Below are positions 33,170-43,148 of a stretch of DNA of 64,000 nucleotides, piece after piece (within the stretch, counting starts at the first letter, position 1; every line of letters begins with the position of its first letter). The notes under the pieces were generated by a model that was not told the origin of the DNA, searched no databases, and saw only the letters and a program-made list of their open reading frames with translations. The DNA is from a bacterium (GTDB taxonomy: Bacteria; Planctomycetota; UBA1135; UBA2386): the NCBI GenBank assembly GCA_030432695.1, contig JAUILN010000003.1, forward strand, positions 496,001-560,000, in the 5' to 3' direction. The translations under genes were made by a program, and so were the position numbers.

Positions 33170-34285
33170 CTACCAGCGCAGCAGCGCAGCCACTCCGCCG
33201 ACCTCCTGGATCGGAGCGGTCGTGAACTGCACCGAACTCCCGCCTTCGAAGGCGAGGTCGGTGAACTCGTTGGCGGCCGACTGCTCGAAGACATCCTCGC
33301 TTCCGCAGTCTCGGCAACTCTCGGCGTTGCCGATGCCGAACGATGCGCAGGCGTGGCAGCGCCAGAAGCGGGTGTCTTCCATCGGGCCGATCAACAGCCG
33401 GCTCACCCGATGCGCCTTCAGCGCGTCGAGCACGCCGTTCGGGCCGAGCACCGCCTTGTCGTCCGCCGCCTTCGCGGCGCGGATCTGCTCCAGCAGTCGC
33501 CGCTCCAGGCGCTGCTCCTCCGCGAAGGCTGCTTCCAGCGAATCCTCGAACAGGCTGTCGGTGTCGCTGGCGTCGTCGACCGGCAGACGCGTGACGATCA
33601 TCTCGCGGTAGCGATCCTCGAGGTGCTCCTCGAGCTCGCCGAGCAGCCGCTCGTCGCCGGCGAGCACGATCCGGTCGAGTTCCTCCTCGTCGATCAGCCG
33701 TCGCAGCCGCTCGGTGATCCGCTCGCAGAAGATGTGGATCTCCTGGTCGCGGCGGCGCTCGTAGCGGGCCTGCGACCAGCCGCCCTTCTTCACGTGGTTC
33801 TTGATGTCGCCCCGGACCCGGTCGTGCTCGACCAGGTCGCCGAGGATCGCTTCGTAGAGGACGGCGCGCGAATGGTCGGCGAACAGCACCGCGTAGGGCG
33901 CGAATTCGTCGATCAGTCGGCCAGCGGGATACAGGAAGGGCGAGTTGTCCAGGTAGGCGGCGACCTGGGGCGGCTTGGGGAGCGGGATGGCACAGACCTG
34001 GTCGGTCATCCAGCTGACCACCGCCAGCCAGCCCGGTGCGTCGGGCAGGGCCAGGTCGGTGGTGGCTTCCCGCCAGCGCTCGATGTTCCGGTCGCGGTGT
34101 TCGCGTTCGTCGTCCGACAGCCGGTCGGTCTCGAGCATGCGCTCCGGCACATCGCCCAGCGGCAGGGCCAGGGGTTCCTCGGCCTGCGAGCCCGGAAAGT
34201 ACACCGAGAGGACGCAGCGCGTGTCGTCGCTCTTGATGTCCGCCAGGGATCGGAGCGTGTCGAGGTCGGACGGGAGGATCTGCAT
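33170..34285 (-). CDS. eRF1/Vms1-like (baeRF-type) protein with C-terminal zinc ribbon
   Basis: The product is 371 aa. The central part has KKGGWSQARYERRRDQEIH, the signature found in archaeal/eukaryotic release-factor-1-like domains of the bacterial VLRF1/baeRF group. A core VLFADHSRAVLYEAIL precedes it and a C-terminal L7Ae-like or Rossmann part with LDRIVLAGDERLLGEL follows. Near the end, C-H-A-C and C-R-D-C pairs form a small zinc ribbon. In characterised relatives such domains act on peptidyl-tRNA in ribosome quality control. The bacterial subfamily is largely uncharacterised. Cytoplasmic. Confidence 0.72.
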   Translation of the reverse strand: MQILPSDLDTLRSLADIKSDDTRCVLSVYFPGSQAEEPLALPLGDVPERMLETDRLSDDEREHRDRNIERWREATTDLALPDAPGWLAVVSWMTDQVCAIPLPKPPQVAAYLDNSPFLYPAGRLIDEFAPYAVLFADHSRAVLYEAILGDLVEHDRVRGDIKNHVKKGGWSQARYERRRDQEIHIFCERITERLRRLIDEEELDRIVLAGDERLLGELEEHLEDRYREMIVTRLPVDDASDTDSLFEDSLEAAFAEEQRLERRLLEQIRAAKAADDKAVLGPNGVLDALKAHRVSRLLIGPMEDTRFWRCHACASFGIGNAESCRDCGSEDVFEQSAANEFTDLAFEGGSSVQFTTAPIQEVGGVAALLRW

Positions 34286-34479
34286 GTCGCCCGTTCCGCA
34301 CGCCGCGTGCCGGCGCCTCCGGCCGGTGGCGAGCAGGAAGATCGAGCGGGGATGCCGGTGTGCGGCGGGCGCGAATCTGCATTCGACCGTTTCCGGGCGG
34401 TGGCGGCGCTCGGCCGGTCGGTCCGTGCCAGACTGCTATCCTCGTGCGTCTGCCCTCCGTCTCCCAACCTGGTTCCACC

Positions 34480-35472
34480 ATGTTCCGCACGTTCGTCTGC
34501 GCGACGGTCGCTCTGCTCGCCCCCGTCGCCGCCCAGTCCCTCACGCTCCTTCCCACGGCCGACGCCCACACCGACTCCTCCAACCCGACCACCAACTTCG
34601 GAAGCGACCCGGAGCTGAGCGTCGGCAAGGACCGCGATGCCTCGGGCACGGCGTTCTACCGGCGGGCCCATGTGCTCTTCGACCTCTCTCCGGCACAGAC
34701 GATCGGTCGGGTGCCCCTGCGCGCGACCTACAGCTACTACCAGGCCCGCTCGTCGGGCGCCGGCTGCCTCGACGTCTCCCTCCACCGGCTGCAGGCGCCG
34801 TGGTCCGAGGCGACGCTGGCCTGGGCGAGCCAGCCGGCGCACGATCCGGCGGTGGTCACGACCGCCTGCGTGGGCGACAACTTCAGCCCGGGCTGGAAGA
34901 GCTTCGACGTGACCGATCTGGTCCGCGATTGGCTCGCCGGGGTCCAGCCGAACCACGGGCTGGTGGTCCGCGACGTCCGGGAGAGCAGTGCGGGGGCCTC
35001 TCGGCCGTCGTTCGGGCACAGCCGGGAGAACGGCAACCCGGCCCTGCAGCCGCGTCTGGAGATCGAGTGGGCGGACCTGTTCGGGACGCCGTGCTCGTCT
35101 CGTGCGCTCTTTCCGATGATCGACATCGGTGGAGGCAGGGCCGCACCGGGGGATGCCTTCGTGCTGCGCAGCAACACCGTGATCGCGGGTTCCCAGGCGT
35201 TCGTGGTCTTCGGCGTGAGCCGGACCACCTGGGCCGGTCGGGCGCTGCCGTTCTCCCTGGCCTTCGCCGGCTTGCCGGGCTGTTCGCTCAACGTGTCGGC
35301 GGACGTGACCGCCGGGTTCGGCGCGATCGCAGGAAGTCCTTGGGACCTGAGGGTGCCGCTCCCTGCCGACCCGATGCTCGTCGGCCAGACCCTCTACGCC
35401 CAGACGATGTTCCAGACACCGATCCCGGGCTTCGAGGCGAGTGCCGGGTTGGGAATCGAGATCGGCGACTGA
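34480..35472 (+). CDS. Secreted DNRLRE-domain-like protein
   Basis: The product is 330 aa, with signal peptide MFRTFVCATVALLAPVAAQS. Residues 20-205 follow the DNRLRE pattern: LLPTADAHTDSSNPTTNFG, RAHVLFDLSP, WSEATLAW, FDVTDLVRDWL and NHGLVVRD. Such beta-sandwich domains are found on large surface or extracellular-matrix proteins. The C-terminal 120 residues are another beta-rich tail typical of the local secretome. It has a divergent promoter region with the eRF1-like gene (194 bp). No catalytic role is seen. Confidence 0.78.
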   Translation: MFRTFVCATVALLAPVAAQSLTLLPTADAHTDSSNPTTNFGSDPELSVGKDRDASGTAFYRRAHVLFDLSPAQTIGRVPLRATYSYYQARSSGAGCLDVSLHRLQAPWSEATLAWASQPAHDPAVVTTACVGDNFSPGWKSFDVTDLVRDWLAGVQPNHGLVVRDVRESSAGASRPSFGHSRENGNPALQPRLEIEWADLFGTPCSSRALFPMIDIGGGRAAPGDAFVLRSNTVIAGSQAFVVFGVSRTTWAGRALPFSLAFAGLPGCSLNVSADVTAGFGAIAGSPWDLRVPLPADPMLVGQTLYAQTMFQTPIPGFEASAGLGIEIGD

Positions 35473-35565
35473 ACGAATCGTGTGCCCCGAGCCGATTCCC
35501 TCGGACTCGTGCGCGACGGCGTTCCGTAGAATGCGCCGCAGTCCGGCCCCCGCTGCCGGCGCCCC

Positions 35566-36297
35566 ATGGAATCGCGACTCCGCGTCGACATCCGGCCGCA
35601 ACCCGACGACACGACCTGTGGGCCGACCTGCCTGCACGCGGTGTATCGGTACTTCGACGACGAGCTGCCGCTCGAGCAGGTGATCCGCGAGACGGCGCGC
35701 TTCGAGGCGGGGGGCACGCTGGCGGTCATGCTCGCCTGCCATGCCCTGGAGCGCGGCTACAAGGCGACCATCCACACGTGGAACCTGCACGTCTTCGATC
35801 CGAGCTGGTTCGCCGCGAAGTCCAAGGTCGACGTGGCGGCACGGCTCCGCGCCCAGGCCGAGGTCAAGCACGACGCCAAGCTGCAGATCGCGACCGAAGC
35901 CTACCTCCAGTACCTGAAGCTCGGCGGGCGGCTCGCCTGGGGCGATCTGACCCCGCGGCTCCTGCGGCGCTACCTGCGCCGGGGTGTGCCGATCCTCACC
36001 GGGCTGAGCTCGACCTGGCTCTATCAGGACCCGCGCGAGGTGCCGCCCGACGATCGGCCCGACGACGTGCTCGGCGTGCCCGGCGGGCACTTCGTGGTCC
36101 TGTCGGGATACGACCGGCCGACGCGCACCGTGCGCATCGCGGACCCCTACGAGAAGAATCCCATCCAGCCCGGTGATGCGCACTATGCGGTGCCCACCGA
36201 GCGGGTGGTGTGTGCGATCCTCCTCGGCGTCCTCACCTACGACGCCAACTTCCTGGTTCTCGAGCCGCGCAAGAGGCGCGGCCTCCCCAAACAATGA
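35566..36297 (+). CDS. C39-like cysteine peptidase (amide-ligase operon)
   Basis: The product is 243 aa. It has the papain-like triad signature: C18 in DDTTCGPTCL, His in GGHFVVLSGYD and Asp in IADPYE, as in peptidase C39-like domains. There is no transporter fusion and no signal peptide, so it acts in the cytoplasm. The stop overlaps the ATG of the RimK-like gene by 4 bp, and that gene overlaps GCS2. This trio suggests a small peptide or glutamyl conjugate made by the ligases and trimmed or transferred by this enzyme (inference). Confidence 0.8.
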   Translation: MESRLRVDIRPQPDDTTCGPTCLHAVYRYFDDELPLEQVIRETARFEAGGTLAVMLACHALERGYKATIHTWNLHVFDPSWFAAKSKVDVAARLRAQAEVKHDAKLQIATEAYLQYLKLGGRLAWGDLTPRLLRRYLRRGVPILTGLSSTWLYQDPREVPPDDRPDDVLGVPGGHFVVLSGYDRPTRTVRIADPYEKNPIQPGDAHYAVPTERVVCAILLGVLTYDANFLVLEPRKRRGLPKQ

Positions 36298-37769
36298 ACG
36301 TCCTGATCGTCGTCAGCGATCCGAAGGACTGGAACCTCGACGTCCCAGACGTCGAGATCGTCTCCGCCGACGCCTACCTGACCGACCCGCGGCATGCCGC
36401 GGTCACGCGCCGCAAGGTGCTCAACCTGTGCAGTTCGCTGCGCTACCAGCGCAGCGGGTACTACGTGTCGCTGCTCGCCGAAGCGCGCGGGCAGCGACCG
36501 CTGCCGACCATCGGCACCGTGCAGGACCTGAAGTCCACGACGATGGTCCGCATGGTCAGCCACGAGCTGGAGGAGCTGATCCAGAAAGCCCTCAAGCCGC
36601 TGGCCTCGGAGACCTTCGAACTCAGCGTCTACTTCGGGCACAACCTCGCGAAGCGCTACGACGCGTTGGCGCAGGCCCTGTTCCGGCGCTACCAGGCGCC
36701 GCTGCTGCGCGCCGAGTTCCGCAAGCGGCCGCGCAAGGGCACCTGGGAGATGCACAACATCGAGGTGGTCGATCTGGCCGAGGTGCCGGAGGACCACCGC
36801 GACTTCGTGGTCGGTGCGCTCGCCGAGTTCGTGTCCGGCAAGTCACCGCGGGTCCGGCGGCGCCCGGCCGCGCGTTACGACATGGCGATCCTGCGGGATC
36901 CGGGCGACCCGGAGCCGGCCTCGGACGCGAAGGCCATCAAGCGGTTCGTGAAGGCCGGCGAGGCGGTGGGCTTCGCCGTGGAGGTGATCGAGAAGGACGC
37001 CTACGCCCGCACCGCCGAGTTCGATGCGCTGTTCCTTCGCGATACCACCGGCGTGAATCACTACACCTACCGCTTCGCGCGCAAGGCGAAGGCGCAGGGA
37101 TTGGTCGTCCTCGACGACCCCGAGTCGATCCTGCGTTGCATGAACAAGGTGTACCTCGCCGAGCTGCTGCAGGCCCACGACGTGCCGGCGCCGAAGACCA
37201 TGGTGGTCACGCGGCGCAATGCCCGGCAAATCGAGCGGGAGATGGGGCTGCCGTGCGTGCTGAAACAGCCGGACAGCGCCTTCTCGGCCGGTGTCGTGAA
37301 GGTCGACAATCGCGAGGAGCTGCGCACCGAGCTGGATCGGCTGTTCGCCAAGTCGTCGTTGCTGATCGCGCAGGAGTTCCGGCCGACGGACTTCGACTGG
37401 CGGATCGGGGTCCTCGATGGGCAGCCGCTCTATGCCTGCCGCTATTACATGGCGCGACGGCACTGGCAGATCATCGAGCGGGAGGGCTCGAAGAAGTACG
37501 AGGGGACCTACGACACGCTGCCGGTCGAGCAGGTGCCGACGCCGGTGATCGAGGCCGCGACGCGCTCGGCGTCGTTGTATGGCGACGGTCTCTATGGCGT
37601 GGACCTGAAGCAGGACTCCAGCGGGATCTACGTGATCGAGGTCAACGACAACCCGAGCCTCGATGGTGGCGTCGAGGACGCGGTGCTCGGCGACGAGCTC
37701 TACCTGCGGATCATGCGCTGGTTCATGGCGCGGGTCGAACAGCGCAAGAGTGCGGGGAGGTTGGCATGA
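36294..37769 (+). CDS. RimK-like ATP-grasp ligase
   Basis: The product is 491 aa. I selected MNVLIVVSDPKDW at 36294 because it overlaps the upstream stop (ATGA). Residues 1-190 are the RimK-associated N-terminal domain. Residues about 210-480 are ATP-grasp: PCVLKQPDSAFSAGVVKV, DFDWRIGVLDG and the Mg-binding VIEVNDNPSLDGG. ATP-grasp enzymes form amide bonds from a carboxylate and an amine via acylphosphate. The substrate is unknown, and poly-glutamate or a peptide tail is possible. Flanked by C39-like and GCS2 genes with 4-bp overlaps on both sides. Confidence 0.88.
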   Translation: MNVLIVVSDPKDWNLDVPDVEIVSADAYLTDPRHAAVTRRKVLNLCSSLRYQRSGYYVSLLAEARGQRPLPTIGTVQDLKSTTMVRMVSHELEELIQKALKPLASETFELSVYFGHNLAKRYDALAQALFRRYQAPLLRAEFRKRPRKGTWEMHNIEVVDLAEVPEDHRDFVVGALAEFVSGKSPRVRRRPAARYDMAILRDPGDPEPASDAKAIKRFVKAGEAVGFAVEVIEKDAYARTAEFDALFLRDTTGVNHYTYRFARKAKAQGLVVLDDPESILRCMNKVYLAELLQAHDVPAPKTMVVTRRNARQIEREMGLPCVLKQPDSAFSAGVVKVDNREELRTELDRLFAKSSLLIAQEFRPTDFDWRIGVLDGQPLYACRYYMARRHWQIIEREGSKKYEGTYDTLPVEQVPTPVIEAATRSASLYGDGLYGVDLKQDSSGIYVIEVNDNPSLDGGVEDAVLGDELYLRIMRWFMARVEQRKSAGRLA

Positions 37770-39010
37770 GCGAGCCTGCACCGCTCGGCCTCTGGGAGGC
37801 CTGGGGCATCGAGCTGGAGTACATGGTCGTCGACCGGGAGACTCTCGCGGTCCGACCGATCGTCGACGAGCTGCTCGCCGAGTTCTCGGCCGACGGCACG
37901 CCCGGCGACGTGGAGCGTGGCCCGATCGCCTGGTCGAACGAGCTGTCGGCGCACGTCGTCGAGCTGAAGACCAACGGCCCACGCGCCTCGCTTGCCGGTT
38001 GCGCGGCCGACTTCCTGGTCGACCTGCGCGCCATCGACGCGGCATTGGCGAAGCACGGCGCGATGCTGCTGCCGGGTGCCATGCATCCGACGATGGATCC
38101 GAGGACCGAGCTGACCCTCTGGCCGCACGAGTACGGCGAGGTCTACCGGACCTACGACCGGATCTTCGATTGCCGACGCCACGGCTGGGCCAACCTGCAG
38201 AGCCAGCACGTGAATCTGCCGTTCGCCGACGACCAGGAGTTCGAGCGCCTGCACGCCGCGGTGCGTGCGGTGTTGCCCTTGCTGCCCGCGCTGGCCGCCA
38301 GCTCGCCGGTGATGGACGGCAAGGTCACGAGCGTTCTCGACAACCGGATGCACGTCTACTGCACCCACCAGGCGCGGATCCCCGAGGCGATGGGACTGGT
38401 CGTGCCCGAGGTGCTGCGCTCGCGCGACGAGTACGACGCGAAGATCTTCGCGCCCCTGCGCGAGGCCGCTCGCAAGCTCGACCCCGAGGGCATCCTCCAG
38501 CCGGAGTTCCTCAATGCCCGTGGCGCCATCGCCCGCTTCCAGCGCATGGCGCTGGAGATCCGGGTCCTCGACATCCAGGAGACGCCGCGCGCCGACCTGG
38601 CGATCGCGCTGTTCACCACCGCGATCGTCCGCGCGCTGGCCGAGGAGCGCTGGGCGCCGTTGGCCAGCCTGCACGCCCTGCCGACCGAGGGCCTTGCCAA
38701 GGTGCTGTCGCACGTGATCCGCGACGGCGCCGAGGTGGTGCTCGATGATCGCGCGCTCCTCGCGGTCTTCGGCCGCAACGCGCCGGCCCCGGTGGGCGAG
38801 ATCCTGCGTGGTCTGCGCGATGACCTGCGCGGCGGCGACGCGGCGTGGGCGGAACTCGGTCCGACCGTGGACCAACTGCTGGCGAAGGGTTCGCTCGCGG
38901 CGCGGCTCGATGCGCGACTCGAGGGCGCCGGAGGGGAGTCCGAGGTGCAGCCGGTGTGGCGCGAGCTGGCGGCGAGCCTGACGACGGATCGGCTGTTCGG
39001 CGTCGGCTGA
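37766..39010 (+). CDS. Glutamate-cysteine ligase family 2 (GCS2) protein
   Basis: The product is 414 aa. It opens with WGIELEYMVVDRETLAVRP, the GCS2 beta-strand carrying acidic metal ligands, and continues with WSNELSAHVVELKTNGP, LLPGAMHPTMDP and LQSQHVNLPF, all typical of carboxylate-amine ligases. It forms gamma-glutamyl or similar amide bonds using ATP. The length matches the family. Start ATG overlaps the RimK-like stop by 4 bp. It is the last gene of the three-gene operon. Confidence 0.88.
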   Translation: MSEPAPLGLWEAWGIELEYMVVDRETLAVRPIVDELLAEFSADGTPGDVERGPIAWSNELSAHVVELKTNGPRASLAGCAADFLVDLRAIDAALAKHGAMLLPGAMHPTMDPRTELTLWPHEYGEVYRTYDRIFDCRRHGWANLQSQHVNLPFADDQEFERLHAAVRAVLPLLPALAASSPVMDGKVTSVLDNRMHVYCTHQARIPEAMGLVVPEVLRSRDEYDAKIFAPLREAARKLDPEGILQPEFLNARGAIARFQRMALEIRVLDIQETPRADLAIALFTTAIVRALAEERWAPLASLHALPTEGLAKVLSHVIRDGAEVVLDDRALLAVFGRNAPAPVGEILRGLRDDLRGGDAAWAELGPTVDQLLAKGSLAARLDARLEGAGGESEVQPVWRELAASLTTDRLFGVG

Positions 39011-39232
39011 AGTTGCGGGACGCATGTGCCCGCCGTCGGGCGATCGAGGGGTAAGGCGGGCTCCGGTGACGACACCAACGCCTGGAAGCCCGGCCGTCAA
39101 AACCGCTCGACCGGAACGCGCCTGGTCGGGATCGCATGATCCTCTCGCGAGCGGGTGGGCAGTCGCAGGTGATCGCGCCAGACTGTGCGACCCGATTCCG
39201 GCCTGCGCCCTGGGCTCCAATTGCCGACGCAC

Positions 39233-41029
39233 ATGATTCGATTCCATCTCCTGGCGGCTTCCGCCGTCGTCTTCTCTCCGACCCTCCTCGCCCAGGACGA
39301 CCTTCCCGCGCCGCAGCGGGGTTCCACCGTCCCCACCCCGAGCAACGGTCATTTCTCCGCGGCGACCTCGTCGCGCTTCGACCTGACTTTCGTCTACAGC
39401 AACGTGCCGGGCCACCCGTCCAATGTGGTTCCGGGGCTCGGCCTGCCCTTCGATCCGGGTGGCGGATCGGCGGATGCGTTCCGCGAGCCCTGGGTCAGCC
39501 CGGACGGGCAGCAGCTGGTCATCGATTGCGACGCCGACACGGGTTCGACCGCCGATGACAACGTCTACCTCTTCAACGGGCAGTTGCTGCTTCAGGAGGG
39601 GACGCAGGCCCCCTGGGCTCCGATGGGGGAGCTGGTCGGCACCCTCGACGACCGCGTCGCCGTGAACAGTCGTGGTGAGCTGCTGATCACCAACAATACC
39701 GGGGGCACCGCGCCGGCGACGGCCGACGACTACGTAGTGTTCTTCGACCGGAACGCCGTCTGGACCGTCCTGGCCAAGGAGGGTGAGCTCGTCGATCCGG
39801 TCCTCCCCGGGCTGGCGGGCGCGACCTGGGACGACTCGCTCGATACACCGTGTCTGACCGAGGCCGGGGTGGCCGGTTGGCGGGCCGCCGGTGTCGATTC
39901 GACTCCGGGCGGAACCGCGATGGACACGTTCCTGGTCCTCGGCAATCAGACCGTCGCCGAGGAAGGTCAGGTGCCCGGTGGTCTCGCCGGCGGCGCGATG
40001 GACGTCTGGCAGAACTTCGATCTCGACGACTACTTCACGTCGCCGGACGGACTGTCCTGGCTGGCGCTCGGCGATACCGATGCCACCGCCAACGACGACA
40101 TCCTGGTCTACAACGGTCAGGTGGTGCTCCAGGAGGGCGTGCCGATCCCCGGCAGCGGCTTTGCCGAGCCGATCGACCTGAGCGGCATCGTCTACGCGTG
40201 GATGGACGAGGCCGGCACCTGGTTCGCGCACGGCAACAACGACGTGACCGAGCAGGACTGGCTGGTGCGCAACGGCGTCGTGGTGGCGACCTCCGACGCC
40301 GGTGATCCGATCGTGCCGGGCTCGACCGAGACCTGGAGCGACACCGATTACGCGGCCTGCTTCTTCGCGGTCGACGGCAACATCCAGGGTGGCTACGTGT
40401 TCGGCGGAGTGACCGATGCGCCGAGCGATTCCAACGGTGTGCTCGTCTACGACGACGGTCAGGGTGGTCGCGTGGTCGTCTGCCGTGAGAACGATCCGGT
40501 CGACATCGACGGCAATGGCCAGTTCGACGACGACCGGTTCTTCAACACGTTCGGCAACGACGACCTGCGGCTGTTGCCGGATGGCTCGATCCTGTTCACC
40601 GCGACCCTGCGCGACGGCGCGGGCACGGCGACCGACCAGGGCGTGTTCCGGCTGGATCCGGTCAGCGCCTCGTGCACGTTCCGCAACGGCTCCGGCAGCA
40701 ACCCGGCCGACTTCGCCTGCACCACCAACCCGGTCCTCGGCGGCATCTGGAACAGCACCATCCAGACCAACGCAAACACGCTGCAGACCGCGATCCTGTT
40801 CGCGGTGTTCCCGGACAACGGCACTCCGACGCCTTTCGGTGAGCTGCTGATCTCGAACAACCCGCCGCCGGTCGCGCTCACCGCCAATGGTGCGCACTCG
40901 ATCCAGATCCCGACCAGCGCCCCGCTGATCGGTACCTCGTTCCCGACGCAGGGTCTGCGGGTCGACAACGTGGGTGGCACGCCGACCGCGGTGCTGCTCA
41001 ACGCGCTGGACCTGGTGATCGGGAGCTGA
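39233..41029 (+). CDS. Secreted beta-propeller-like protein of unknown function
   Basis: The product is 598 aa. I chose the start MIRFHLLAASAVVFSPTLLA for its signal peptide ending at QDD. Repeated segments such as DDNVYLFNGQLLLQEGT, ADDYVVFFDRNAVWTVLAKEG, DDILVYNGQVVLQEGV and LVYDDGQGGRVVV have the spacing of tandem beta-propeller blades, in the style of choice-of-anchor tandem repeat proteins. It ends in a beta-rich domain. No enzyme motif is seen. The 222 bp before it holds no gene I can support. Confidence 0.7.
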   Translation: MIRFHLLAASAVVFSPTLLAQDDLPAPQRGSTVPTPSNGHFSAATSSRFDLTFVYSNVPGHPSNVVPGLGLPFDPGGGSADAFREPWVSPDGQQLVIDCDADTGSTADDNVYLFNGQLLLQEGTQAPWAPMGELVGTLDDRVAVNSRGELLITNNTGGTAPATADDYVVFFDRNAVWTVLAKEGELVDPVLPGLAGATWDDSLDTPCLTEAGVAGWRAAGVDSTPGGTAMDTFLVLGNQTVAEEGQVPGGLAGGAMDVWQNFDLDDYFTSPDGLSWLALGDTDATANDDILVYNGQVVLQEGVPIPGSGFAEPIDLSGIVYAWMDEAGTWFAHGNNDVTEQDWLVRNGVVVATSDAGDPIVPGSTETWSDTDYAACFFAVDGNIQGGYVFGGVTDAPSDSNGVLVYDDGQGGRVVVCRENDPVDIDGNGQFDDDRFFNTFGNDDLRLLPDGSILFTATLRDGAGTATDQGVFRLDPVSASCTFRNGSGSNPADFACTTNPVLGGIWNSTIQTNANTLQTAILFAVFPDNGTPTPFGELLISNNPPPVALTANGAHSIQIPTSAPLIGTSFPTQGLRVDNVGGTPTAVLLNALDLVIGS

Positions 41030-41162
41030 TCCCGGTCGGGGAGTCGGGTCTCTGACCGGGGCCGGCGATCGTGCGTAGGTGGGCGGAAGCCTCGTTCCTG
41101 GCGGACGGGTCACGCCCCGATGGCCTACGATCCGCGCCGGACGCTCCCCACCGGAGACCCCC

Positions 41163-43148
41163 ATGACCTGCAGATTCCTCGCCCTTGCCCTTCTCCCGCT
41201 GGCGGTGTCGTCGCCGGCCGTTCTCGCTCAGGATCCTGCGACCGAGGTCCAGGTTCGGGTGACTCCCGCCGAAGTCACGCTGCCGATGGGAGAGTCGGTG
41301 CAGTTGAAGGCCGAACTCGTCGATGTCGGCGGACGGCCGGTCGAGGGCGAGATCTTCTTCCTGTCGCGGGCTCGGCGCGGCGTGCGCGTGACCCGCGAGG
41401 GCGAGGTGACGGCCCGCCAGGCGGGCGTGCACGAAGTCGTCGCTCGATCGATCGTCGGTGGGCGGCAGGGGCCCGAGGCGGTCGTGAAGGTCACGGTGCC
41501 GGAACCCGTTCCGGCGGCGATCCGCTTCGGCCTGCCGACGCGGGTGTTCGCCGGCACCAGCCTGGAACTCGGCGTGCAGGTCGTCGACGCGCGGGGCAAT
41601 CCGCGCGAGGACCTGGTGCCCGACGTGCAGGTCGACGATCCGAGCGTGCTGGAGATCGACGGCTTCGGGCAGGTCCACGCGCTGAAACCCGGCCGGGTGA
41701 CGCTGTCGGCGCGGATCCTCGACCTGGCGCAGGACCAGCTCCTGAGCGTCGAGCCGAATCCGGTCGCGGCCATCGAACTGAAGGCCGACCGTGACCGGGT
41801 ACGCACCGGCGACGTCGTGCATCTCAGCGTGCTGGGTAGGGATGCCAAGGGCCGAGGGATCGCCGAGGACGTGCCGATCACCTTGAGCGTGTTGGCGCGG
41901 CCCGACGACACGCTGGGCAACGGTGCGACCGGCCAGGTGCGGCAGGACGGCCGCTTCGTCGCCGAGCTGCCCGGGCTCTACACGATCGTCGCGACCTGTG
42001 GGTCGGTCGTCGCGCGGACCACGATCCATGCGCGGAAGCGCTTCGACACCGGGATGCGGCTCGAGAGGGTCGGTCACGGTCAGGTCTTCGATACCCACAC
42101 CTCCGACCTCTGGGTCTGGGAGGGGATCGACGGTCGGGACTACGCGGTGACCGGGACCTGGGGCGCCGACGGCGACGCGCACTTCTGGGACGTCACCGAC
42201 CCATCGCAGATCGAGCGGATCAGCACCGTGCGGATCGACGCGCGGACCGTCAACGACGTGAAGGTCAGCGAGGACGGTCGACTGTGCATCCTCAGCCGCG
42301 AGGGCGCCTCGAGCCGCAGGAACGGCATCATCATCCTCGATGTCGCGAACCCGCGGGATCCGAAGCAGATTGCCAGCTTCGACGAGGAGCTCACCGGGGG
42401 GGTGCACAACCTCTACATCGACAAGGGCTTCGTCTACGCATTGAGCGCAGGGCGTCGCTACGACGTGATCGACATCCGCGATCCGGGCGCGCCGACGCGG
42501 GTCGGCGCGTTCCAGTTGTTCGAGCCCGGTGCGTCGATCCACGACGTCTGGGTGAGCGACGGGATCGCGTTCTCGTCGAACTGGCGCTTAGGCCTACGGC
42601 TGGTCGATGTCGGCAATGGCGTTGCGGGTGGGTCGCCGGAGAACCCGGTGGAGTTCGCGAACTACGCGTATCCGAGCGGCTGGAACCATGCGGCCTTCCC
42701 CTGGCGCAGCCCGAGCACCAACAAGTTCTACGTGGTGGCCGGCGACGAGGCGTTCCCCTACGGCCTCAGCGTGAAGGACAACCCGACCTACCCGCGCGGT
42801 TGGATCCACTTCGTCGACTTCACCGACTTCGACGAGCCCGACGAGGTGGCGCGCTACGAGGTCCCGGAGGCGGGCACGCACAACCTGTGGATCGAGGACG
42901 AGGTGATGTACGTCGCCTACTACAATGCGGGTCTCAGGGTGGTCGACATCAGCGGCGACCTGATGGGCGATCTCTATCGCCAGGGTCGCGAGATCGCGTG
43001 GTTCCTGCCGACGCACCCCGAGGGCCACGTGCCGAACGCGCCGATGACCTGGGGGCCGCAGCCCTACAAGGGCCACATCTTCATCTCCGATTGGAACAGC
43101 GGGCTGTGGGCGCTGAAGCTGGTCGAGGACCGAGGGCGGCGGCGGTGA
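41163..43148 (+). CDS. Secreted Ig-like / LVIVD-type beta-propeller protein
   Basis: The product is 661 aa, with signal peptide MTCRFLALALLPLAVSSPAVLA. Residues 30-290 form two to three bacterial Ig-like (BIG2-type) domains: VRVTPAEVTLPMGESVQLK, then a repeat at VEPNPVAAIELKADRDRV. Residues 310-661 are LVIVD-like propeller blades: AHFWDVTDPSQIERI, IIILDVANPRDPKQI, YDVIDIRDPGAPTRV and LRVVDISGDLMG. A cell-surface binding or structural role is likely. The stop overlaps the GTG of the next gene by 4 bp, so both are co-expressed. Confidence 0.78.
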   Translation: MTCRFLALALLPLAVSSPAVLAQDPATEVQVRVTPAEVTLPMGESVQLKAELVDVGGRPVEGEIFFLSRARRGVRVTREGEVTARQAGVHEVVARSIVGGRQGPEAVVKVTVPEPVPAAIRFGLPTRVFAGTSLELGVQVVDARGNPREDLVPDVQVDDPSVLEIDGFGQVHALKPGRVTLSARILDLAQDQLLSVEPNPVAAIELKADRDRVRTGDVVHLSVLGRDAKGRGIAEDVPITLSVLARPDDTLGNGATGQVRQDGRFVAELPGLYTIVATCGSVVARTTIHARKRFDTGMRLERVGHGQVFDTHTSDLWVWEGIDGRDYAVTGTWGADGDAHFWDVTDPSQIERISTVRIDARTVNDVKVSEDGRLCILSREGASSRRNGIIILDVANPRDPKQIASFDEELTGGVHNLYIDKGFVYALSAGRRYDVIDIRDPGAPTRVGAFQLFEPGASIHDVWVSDGIAFSSNWRLGLRLVDVGNGVAGGSPENPVEFANYAYPSGWNHAAFPWRSPSTNKFYVVAGDEAFPYGLSVKDNPTYPRGWIHFVDFTDFDEPDEVARYEVPEAGTHNLWIEDEVMYVAYYNAGLRVVDISGDLMGDLYRQGREIAWFLPTHPEGHVPNAPMTWGPQPYKGHIFISDWNSGLWALKLVEDRGRRR

